Assembly (NCBI GenBank): GCA_964497095.1
Contig: CAZCCL010000147.1
Location: 1 to 5,989 of the forward strand
DNA from: CAVPLM01 sp964497095
GTDB lineage: Bacteria; Actinomycetota; Thermoleophilia; RBG-16-64-13
Reading direction: 5' to 3'
DNA length: 5,989 nucleotides
Positions 1-5,700 of this stretch are shown piece by piece (positions within the stretch are counted from its first letter, which is position 1; every line of letters starts with the position of its first letter). The translations under genes and the position numbers were made by a program. Below the pieces are notes generated by a model, which made no database searches, was not told where the DNA came from, and saw only the letters and a list, made by a program, of their open reading frames with translations.

Positions 1-157
1 TGGGCGACCAGGTGCGTGTTATCAACGGGCCTCTCACCGATTTCACGGTGAAGTGTCCGAGGTCAACATCGAGCAGAGCAAGCTGAAGGTCATGGTGTCT
101 ATCTTCGGGAGAGACACGCCGACCGAGCTTGGTTTCGAGCAGGTCAAGAAGATCTAG
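1..157 (+). CDS. nusG: Transcription elongation/antitermination factor NusG, C-terminal KOW domain (5'-partial, frameshifted)
   Basis: This is the end of NusG, which binds RNA polymerase through its N-terminal domain and contacts Rho or ribosomal protein S10 through this C-terminal KOW domain. Bases 3-47 read GDQVRVINGPLTDFT, the start of the KOW motif. Bases 50-154 read EVSEVNIEQSKLKVMVSIFG and then RDTPTELGFEQVKKI, followed by TAG at 155-157; these are standard NusG C-terminal residues. The two halves lie in different frames. The invariant glycine after DFT needs GGT, but the sequence has only ACG-GT, so one G appears to be missing near 47-48. Read without repair, the first frame stops at TGA 84-86. 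Deletion in a short G run near the window edge suggests sequencing or assembly error more than a true pseudogene, because nusG is conserved and usually important. The stop lies 42 bases before rplK, consistent with co-transcription. Confidence 0.9.
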   Translation, partial: GRPGACYQRASHRFHGEVSEVNIEQSKLKVMVSIFGRDTPTELGFEQVKKI

Positions 158-199
158 GTCAACGGACCGCGGATCCAGAGATAGGGACGGAGATTCAAG

Positions 200-625
200 G
201 TGGCCAAGAAGGTACGGGCGATAGTCAAACTGCAGATACTGGGGGGCAAGGCCAGCCCGGCGCCCCCGGTCGGCCCTGCGTTGGGCCAGCACGGCGTCAA
301 CATCATGGAGTTCTGCAAGGCATTCAACGCGGCCACTCAAGACCGGATCGACCAGGTTGTACCCGTCGAGTTGACGGTCTATGAAGATCGGTCCTTCAGC
401 TTCATTCTCAAGACCGCTCCGGCTGCGGTCCTCATCCGCCAAGCCGCCGGCATCGCCAAAGGGTCGGGCAATCCCCGCAAGGAGAAAGTGGGCAAGATCA
501 CCAAGGATCAACTCAGGCAGATAGCCGAGGTGAAGATGCCCGACCTCAACGCACTCGACGTCGAGGCGGCCATGAACATCCTGGCCGGCACGGCGCGCAG
601 CATGGGGGTCACCGTAGAGGAATAG
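200..625 (+). CDS. rplK: 50S ribosomal protein L11
   Basis: L11 binds the GTPase-associated region of 23S rRNA and forms the base of the stalk where EF-G, EF-Tu and release factors act. The product is 141 residues, the normal family length. The N-terminal domain (about residues 1-70) carries the proline-rich helix, PVGPALGQHG at 23-32, part of the thiostrepton/micrococcin binding face. The C-terminal rRNA-binding domain (about 72-141) shows KTAPAAVL near 71, GSGNPRKEKVGKIT at 88-101, and the terminal GTARSMGVTVEE. The start is GTG at 200, giving MAKKVRAIVKLQI, with GGAG at 189-192 and a 7-base spacer. One small oddity is ILGG at 13-16, where relatives often have IPAG or VAAG. The gene follows nusG by 42 bases and precedes rplA by 67, the usual order. 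Confidence 0.98.
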   Translation: MAKKVRAIVKLQILGGKASPAPPVGPALGQHGVNIMEFCKAFNAATQDRIDQVVPVELTVYEDRSFSFILKTAPAAVLIRQAAGIAKGSGNPRKEKVGKITKDQLRQIAEVKMPDLNALDVEAAMNILAGTARSMGVTVEE

Positions 626-678
626 GCCCGTAGCCCGCGGGCCGGAGAGTGGGAGGGCACCGGTGCCCGTCAGACCAC

Positions 679-695
679 AAGGAGGTATCACGATG
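679..695 (+). promoter_or_regulatory. Ribosome binding site and ATG deciding the rplA start
   Basis: AAGGAGGT at 679-686 is a near-perfect Shine-Dalgarno sequence, 7 bases from its GGAGG core to ATG 693-695. An in-frame GTG at 663 would add ten residues but would place this strong site inside the coding region, so 693 is the better start. Confidence 0.9.
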
Positions 696-1406
696 AGCAA
701 GGATTCCAAGCGCTTCCAAGAAGCCAAGAAAGCGGTCGAACCTGGTCAGTTCTATGCGCCGCTTGAGGCTGCCAGGCTGTTGAAAGGCATGAACACGGCC
801 AATTTCGACGAGAGCGTGGAAGTCCATATCAAGCTGGGAGTCAATCCCCGCCACGCCGACCAGCAGGTTCGGGGAACGGTCATGCTTCCACATGGCACCG
901 GCAAGACCGTGCGGGTGGCCGTCTTCGCCAAGGGCGAGAAGGCTACCGAGGCCGAGGCTGCGGGCGCCGATCTGGTAGGGGCTGAAGACCTCGCCGCCCA
1001 GGTCGAGGGGGGCATGCTTGATTTCGACGCGGCCATCGCCACCCCGGATATGATGGGAGTGGTGGGCAAGCTGGGCCGGGTGCTCGGTCCCCGTGGCCTC
1101 ATGCCCAACCCCAAAGCGGGTACGGTGACGTTCGAAGTCGGCAAGGCGGTGCAGGACATGAAGGGCGGCAAGGTCGAGTACCGCACCGACAAGTTCGGGG
1201 TGATACATCTCATTGTGGGCAAGAAGTCTTTCGAAGCCGAACAGCTGGTGGCCAACTACAGCGAGGTGCTGGGCGAGATCGTCCGGGCCAAGCCCGCAGC
1301 CGCCAAAGGCAAGTACCTGCGCAGCATCACCATGACCACGACCATGGGCCCCGGTGTCCCGCTGGACACGTCGAAGACCCGAGCTCTAGTGGAAGAAGAA
1401 GCCTAG
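693..1406 (+). CDS. rplA: 50S ribosomal protein L1
   Basis: L1 forms the mobile L1 stalk that handles deacylated tRNA leaving the E site. In many bacteria it also represses its own L11-L1 mRNA. From ATG 693 the product is 237 residues, normal for the family. Domain I comes from both ends of the chain (about 1-68 and 160-237); domain II is the middle (about 69-158). The family signature lies at about 120-139 (MMGVVGKLGRVLGPRGLMPN). FDESVEVHIKLGV at 38-50 and the RNA-contacting TMGPG at 217-221 are conserved. The C-terminal VRAKPAAAKGKYLRSITM is typical. The stop TAG is 1404-1406, and a candidate -10 box for rplJ begins only seven bases later. I did not find an L1 target mimic in the short spacers upstream of rplK or rplA. 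Confidence 0.98.
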   Translation: MSKDSKRFQEAKKAVEPGQFYAPLEAARLLKGMNTANFDESVEVHIKLGVNPRHADQQVRGTVMLPHGTGKTVRVAVFAKGEKATEAEAAGADLVGAEDLAAQVEGGMLDFDAAIATPDMMGVVGKLGRVLGPRGLMPNPKAGTVTFEVGKAVQDMKGGKVEYRTDKFGVIHLIVGKKSFEAEQLVANYSEVLGEIVRAKPAAAKGKYLRSITMTTTMGPGVPLDTSKTRALVEEEA

Positions 1407-1418
1407 CCGGGGTATACT
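1390..1418 (+). promoter_or_regulatory. Candidate promoter for the rplJ-rplL unit
   Basis: TATACT at 1413-1418 matches the -10 consensus at five of six positions and stands out in GC-rich surroundings just after the rplA stop. The best -35 at 17-base spacing is TGGAAG (1390-1395), only three of six, inside the last rplA codons. Transcription would start near 1425, immediately before the L10 leader fold. The placement is persuasive, but the -35 is weak. Confidence 0.45.
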
Positions 1419-1426
1419 CCCGCGCG

Positions 1427-1517
1427 TTATCCGCCAGAGACAGCTGGCGCCGTCACGGCGGCAGAAGCGGTGGGGTCTTTGGACCGACCCGCCAGCCGAG
1501 GCAGAGTGAGACCGACA
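1427..1517 (+). ncRNA. L10-type ribosomal protein leader RNA (autoregulatory site for the L10-L7/L12 complex)
   Basis: The 196-base rplA-rplJ gap carries the elements of the bacterial L10 leader: an AGAGACAGC segment (1436-1444) and a downstream GCCAGCCGAGG segment (1491-1501) that close a branched fold. CTGGCG at 1444-1449 can pair with CGCCAG at 1490-1495. Between these arms lie two small hairpins: CCG-TCA-CGG near 1450-1459 and GGTC-TTTG-GACC at 1474-1485. An identical CGCCAG at 1432-1437 can pair with the same CTGGCG, so two exclusive folds exist. In known examples the L10(L12)4 complex binds this leader and represses rplJL. Identification rests on position and sequence elements; I could not run a covariance search. 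Confidence 0.75.
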
Positions 1518-1520
1518 TAG

Positions 1521-1536
1521 GGGCTCGTCAGAGCCT
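1521..1536 (+). other. Short hairpin between the L10 leader core and the attenuator
   Basis: GGCTC at 1522-1526 pairs with GAGCC at 1531-1535 around a GTCA loop, with a possible G-U pair closing at 1521/1536. It probably acts as a spacer helix between the protein-binding part and the terminator. No function is known to me. Confidence 0.4.
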
Positions 1537-1547
1537 GCAGGAGTCAT

Positions 1548-1584
1548 CGTCCGCCTCTGCTATCGGAGGTGGACGGTTTTCTTT
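1548..1584 (+). terminator. Intrinsic terminator / attenuator upstream of rplJ
   Basis: CGTCCGCCTC at 1548-1557 pairs with GAGGTGGACG at 1566-1575 (ten pairs, one of them G-U) around an 8-base loop. GTTTTCTTT follows at 1576-1584. This is a textbook Rho-independent terminator, yet it lies after the leader and only 18 bases before the rplJ ATG, so it should work as a conditional attenuator rather than as the end of an operon. GCAGAG at 1501-1506 can pair with CTCTGC at 1555-1560, and GAC at 1510-1512 with GTC at 1549-1551; either would break the terminator stem. Confidence 0.75.
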
Positions 1585-1602
1585 CGAAGGAGGTGACATA
1601 GT

Positions 1603-2127
1603 ATGCCGAGACCGGACAAGGTCGAGACGGTGAAACGGATAGCGGCGGACCTTCAAGCCACCGATGTCTATTACTTCGTCGATTACCGCGGACTGACTCA
1701 CTCGGAGGCCACCGAACTGCGGGCTCGTCTGGTGAAGGTCGACGCCGGCCTCAAGGTGGTCAAGAACACACTCGCCAGGCTCGCCGCGGTCGACGCCGGG
1801 GTAGAGGGCCTAAGCGAGTTACTGCAGGGGCCTACGGCTATCGCCTATTGCTACGGCGATCCGGTGCGGGTGGCCAAGACCATCCAGGACTTCATCAAGG
1901 AGAAGAAGAAGGCCGCCATACGTGGAGGCAAGCTCCAGCGCTCGATGCTGACGGCGTCCGAAGTGGAAAGGCTGGCCACGCTGCCCAGCCGGGAGCAACT
2001 GATCGGCCAGTTGGTAGGTCTCGTATCCGCGCCGCTGACGGGACTGGTGGGCGTGTTGAGCGGTCCTATCCGCGGTTTGGTGGTAGTGCTCGGTCAGGTG
2101 CAGGACCAGAAGGCCGGCGCTGCCTGA
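1603..2127 (+). CDS. rplJ: 50S ribosomal protein L10
   Basis: L10 anchors the L7/L12 dimers to 23S rRNA beside L11, forming the factor-recruiting stalk. With L7/L12 it is also the usual repressor of its own mRNA. The product is 174 residues, normal for the family. The N-terminal globular rRNA/L11-binding domain spans about 1-130: YRGLT at 28-32, KVVKNTLARLA at 51-61, QGPTAIAY at 75-82, and a GG at 108-109. LPSREQLIGQLVG at 127-139 leads into the C-terminal helix (about 138-174) to which the L7/L12 dimers bind. The start is ATG 1603 with AAGGAGGT at 1587-1594 and a 9-base spacer from the GGAGG core. The Shine-Dalgarno lies directly after the attenuator U-tract. CTA and TTA leucine codons at 1810 and 1819 are rare choices for this window. 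Confidence 0.98.
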   Translation: MPRPDKVETVKRIAADLQATDVYYFVDYRGLTHSEATELRARLVKVDAGLKVVKNTLARLAAVDAGVEGLSELLQGPTAIAYCYGDPVRVAKTIQDFIKEKKKAAIRGGKLQRSMLTASEVERLATLPSREQLIGQLVGLVSAPLTGLVGVLSGPIRGLVVVLGQVQDQKAGAA

Positions 2128-2212
2128 GACTCGCACTCCGGGGGCGTCTTAAGGACTGAAAAGCGACGAAGGTGTGAAGGTACTAAAGGGAATCGGAAGG
2201 AGTTGAGCCAAG

Positions 2213-2590
2213 GTGACCCCTAAAGAGCTCATCGAAGAGATCAAGAAGATGTCGGTGCTGGAGCTTTCGGAGTTGGTGAAGGCTCTGGAAGAAGAATTCG
2301 GCGTCAGTGCGGCCGTGCCCGTGGCGGCAGCGGCCGCTCCGGCCGGCGCTGCGGCCGGCCCGGCCGAAGAGGAGGAGAAGACCGAGTTCGATGTCATTCT
2401 GAAGGCTGCCGGCGAGAAGAAGATCCAGGTGATCAAGGTGGTGAGGGCCATCACGGGCTTGGGTCTCAAAGAGGCGAAGGACCTGGTCGACGGTGCTCCC
2501 AACCCGGTCAAGCAGGCCGTGAACAAGGACGAGGCCGAAGACATAACGAAGCAGCTGGAGGAAGCGGGCGCGGAGATCGAAGTCAAGTAG
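2213..2590 (+). CDS. rplL: 50S ribosomal protein L7/L12
   Basis: L7/L12 is the multicopy stalk protein that recruits IF2, EF-Tu, EF-G and release factors and stimulates their GTP hydrolysis. The product is 125 residues, the usual size. Residues 1-30 form the dimerisation and L10-binding domain. Residues about 33-56 are the flexible Ala/Gly/Pro hinge ending in an acidic run, AEEEEK. Residues 58-125 are the globular C-terminal domain, with KKIQVIKVVR at 69-78 and TGLGLKEAKDLVD at 81-93 forming the factor-binding face. The start is GTG 2213, with AAGGAG at 2197-2202 and a 10-base spacer. It lies 85 bases after rplJ with no terminator between, so the two should share a transcript. A purine-rich stretch before the start may help the several-fold higher synthesis this protein needs. 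Confidence 0.98.
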   Translation: MTPKELIEEIKKMSVLELSELVKALEEEFGVSAAVPVAAAAAPAGAAAGPAEEEEKTEFDVILKAAGEKKIQVIKVVRAITGLGLKEAKDLVDGAPNPVKQAVNKDEAEDITKQLEEAGAEIEVK

Positions 2591-2605
2591 GACGGAGAGG
2601 TGGGC

Positions 2606-2630
2606 GGGGCGCCGACGTCGTCGGCGCCCC
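2606..2630 (+). terminator. Perfect GC hairpin between rplL and rpoB (partial terminator or processing site, no U-tract)
   Basis: GGGGCGCCGAC at 2606-2616 and GTCGGCGCCCC at 2620-2630 are exact reverse complements around a 3-base GTC spacer. It starts 16 bases after the rplL stop. The bases after it are GGGTGGTGCCCC, so there is no U-tract. In E. coli the rplL-rpoB gap carries a partial terminator and an RNase III site that lower rpoBC expression relative to rplJL. A similar role is likely here but not proven. Confidence 0.5.
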
Positions 2631-2691
2631 GGGTGGTGCCCCAGGTCGGGCTGGCGGTCGCCGGATCGAGGGTGAGGAAGCGACGGGGGGC

Positions 2692-2720
2692 TTGTTGCGG
2701 ATTGAAGGCGATGATATCAT
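2692..2720 (+). promoter_or_regulatory. Candidate extended -10 promoter for rpoB
   Basis: TGATATCAT at 2712-2720 is an extended -10 (TG, one base, TATCAT at five of six). TTGTTG at 2692-2697 sits exactly 17 bases upstream as a half-matching -35. Initiation would fall near 2727, about 50 bases before the rpoB start. The box overlaps a perfect 10-bp palindrome, ATGATATCAT at 2711-2720, the most AT-rich spot in the gap. It is an inference from sequence only. Confidence 0.4.
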
Positions 2721-2763
2721 ATGAGTTTGGGCGTTCGACCCTGTGCAAAACCCTTGGCATGCG

Positions 2764-2780
2764 AGGAGTGATCCCCTTTG
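2764..2780 (+). promoter_or_regulatory. Ribosome binding site and TTG deciding the rpoB start
   Basis: AGGAG at 2764-2768 lies 9 bases before TTG 2778-2780. The frame is closed just upstream by TGA at 2769-2771, and no in-frame ATG or GTG occurs in the conserved N-terminal stretch before 2841, so this TTG is the only workable start. Confidence 0.8.
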
Positions 2781-5700
2781 GGCGAAAGGAAGACTCCCAT
2801 ACCGCGTAAATCCTTCTCCAAATTACCCCACATTTTAGACGTTCCCAACCTCATCGCCGTCCAGACCGACTCCTTCGAATGGTTCAAGACCACAGGCCTC
2901 AAAGAGACCATCGAGGACATCAACCCTATCGAGGATTACACGGGCAACTACGCCGTGGAGTTCGGGGAGTACGAGTTCCACGAGCCCTCCGTCTCCCTCA
3001 AAGAATGCCGAGACAAAGACCAGACCTACGCCGCGCCTCTGTTCATCACGGTGCGGTTCGTCAATCGGGAGTCCGGAGAGATCCGGGAACAGAGCGTCTT
3101 CATGGGCGACTTCCCCGTGATGACCGACCAAGGCACTTTCATCATCAACGGTACCGAGCGGGTGATCGTCACCCAGCTGGTGCGGTCCCCGGGGGCCTAC
3201 GTCATGGCCGCCAAAGACCCGACCAAACAGGTCCTGATCGCCAACCTCATGCCGGCCCGGGGCTCGTGGCTCGAGTTCGAGATCGACAAACGGGGCTCGG
3301 TCTCGGTGCGGATCGACCGCAAGCGCAAACTGCCGGCCACGGTCTTCCTCCGTGCCCTTGCCGGCATCGAGTCCGCAAAGACCAAGGACGACCCCGACCT
3401 CCTTTCCAAAGGTACCGACGAGGAGATCCTCGATCTCTTCGATGGCAATCCCTTCATCAAGGCCACCCTGGAGAAAGACTCGGTGCGCTCCGTGGAAGAG
3501 GCTCTGGTGGAGCTCTTCAAGAAACAGCGCCCGGGTGAGCCGCCCACGCTCGAGGCCAGCCGCAACCTGCTGTGGAACATCTGTTTCGATCCCAAGCGCT
3601 ATGACCTCACCCGGGTGGGCCGACACAAGCTGAACGCCCGCCTCGGGCTCAATACCGATCTCGACGTCCGCACCCTCACCAAGGCGGACATCATCGCCCT
3701 GGTGCGGGAACTGGTGGCGGTCCCCTTGGCTATCGACCATGAGCACCTGCTCGAGGAGTCCCGCGACCTGGCCGATGTGGCCACCAGCCTGCCCTGGGAC
3801 GAAGTAGCCGGCCGCCTGGACGAGTACGAGCACTTCGGCAACCGCCGTCTGCGCATGGTAGGCGAGTTGGTGCAGGAGGCCTTCCGAGTCGGTCTCTACC
3901 GCATGGAGCGGGTGGTGCGGGAACGCATGACCACCGAAGATGTCGACACCATCACCCCGCAGAGCATCATCAACATCCGGCCGGTGGTGGCGGCTCTCAA
4001 GGAGTTCTTCGGCAGTTCGCAGCTCTCGCAGTTCATGGACCAGACGAACTCGCTGGCCGGGCTCACCCACCGGCGCCGTCTCTCGGCTCTGGGCGCCGGC
4101 GGTCTTACCCGGGAGCGGGCGCCCATCGAGGTGCGCGACGTGCACCCCACCCACTATGGACGTATGTGCCCCATCGAGACTCCCGAGGGTCCGAACATCG
4201 GCCTCATCGGTTCGCTCTCGAGCTACGCCACCGTCAACGAGTTCGGCTTCATCCAGACCCCCTATCGCAAAGTCACCAAAGGCAAGGTGACCGACGAGAT
4301 CCATTGGCTGACGGCCTACGAGGAGGAGAAGTACACCATCGCTCAGGCGAACGCTCCGGTCGATCCCAAGGGCCGGTCTTTCAGTGAAGAGACCGTGCTC
4401 GCTCGCGCCCCCGGGGGCGAATACGTCAGTGTGCCCCGCGAGACCGTGGACTACATGGACGTCTCGCCTCAGCAGATCGTCTCGGTGGCCACGGCCCTCA
4501 TCCCCTTCCTGGAGCACGACGACGCCAACCGGGCGCTCATGGGCTCCAACATGCAGCGACAGGCGGTGCCGCTCCTTGAGGCCGAGGCTCCCCTCATCGG
4601 CACTGGGATGGAGTATCGGGCGGCCGTGGACACGGGGGATGTCCTCCTGGCCCGGCGGGGGGGCAAAGTGCGGGGCGTGTCCGCCGATCGCATCCTCCTC
4701 GAGACCGACGACGGCGACGTGGAATCCTACGACCTGCTGAAGTTCGAACGCTCGAACCAGGGTACCTTCATCCACCAGAAGCCCGTGGTCGGCCTGGGTG
4801 ACGAGGTGGCCGAGGGCGAGGTCCTCGCCGACGGAGCTTCCACCAAGGACGGGGAGTTGGCCCTGGGCCGCAACCTGCTGGTGGCCTTCATGAGCTGGGA
4901 AGGCTACAACTTCGAGGACTCCATCGTCATCAGCGAACGGCTGGTCAAGGACGATGTGCTCACTTCGGTCCACATCGAGGAGTACGAGGTGGAGGCCCGT
5001 TCCACCAAGTTGGGCGACGAGGAGATCACCCGGGACATCCCCAACCGCTCGGAGGAGTCGCTGGCCGATCTCGACGAATACGGCATCGTCCGTATCGGGG
5101 CCGAGGTCACCTCCGGCGACCTCTTGGTGGGGAAGATCACGCCCAAGGGTGAGACGGAGCTTACGGCGGAGGAGAAGCTCATCCGCGCTATCTTCAAAGA
5201 GAAGGCCCGCGAGGTCCGCGACACCTCCCTGAAAGTACCGCACGGGGAGAAAGGCGTGGTCATCGACGTCAAGGAGTTCTCCCGGGACGCCGGTGACGAT
5301 CTCTCTCCGGGCGTCAACCGCTTGGTGCGGGTCTACGTGGCCAAGAAGCGCAAGATCGCCGAGGGCGACAAGTTGGCCGGCCGCCACGGCAACAAGGGGG
5401 TCATCTCCAAGATCGTGCCCGAGGAGGACATGCCTTTCCTGGAAGACGGCACCCCGGTGGACATCATCCTCAACCCTCTGGGTGTCCCCTCGCGCATGAA
5501 CATCGGGCAGGTCATGGAGACTCACCTGGGCTGGGCGGCACACCATGGCTTCTATCAGCTCAAGCGCAAAAGAAAGAGCATGGAGGACGAACCGCTCTTC
5601 GAGGGCGGCGAACCGACCCAGGAGCAGCAGCTCAAACTGGTACGCAAGTACTACGCGATAGACGACGATTCGTTCGCGAAGGGCCCCGTGCCCGCGGCCT

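Noticed and set aside
663..692. Upstream GTG start adding ten residues to L1
   Set aside because: The strong AAGGAGGT at 679-686 would lie inside the coding region, and the ATG at 693 gives the expected N-terminus and length.
609..1255. Overlapping minus-strand open frames opposite rplA
   Set aside because: They are shadows of GC-biased coding sequence. No ribosome binding site or recognisable protein is seen, and rplA on the plus strand is certain.
1548..1584. Reading the terminator as the end of the rplK-rplA operon only
   Set aside because: It lies about 140 bases past the rplA stop, after a structured leader and directly before the rplJ ribosome binding site, so attenuation fits better. 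Some read-through transcripts from rplA may still end here.
1848..2159. Plus-strand open frame overlapping rplJ in another frame
   Set aside because: It lies almost wholly inside rplJ and has Arg/Gly-rich low-information sequence, typical of a frame shadow in GC-rich DNA.
2600..2809. Small plus-strand frame in the rplL-rpoB gap
   Set aside because: It reads through the GC hairpin and into rpoB in another frame, lacks a good ribosome binding site, and its product resembles nothing known. It is better explained as non-coding regulatory sequence.
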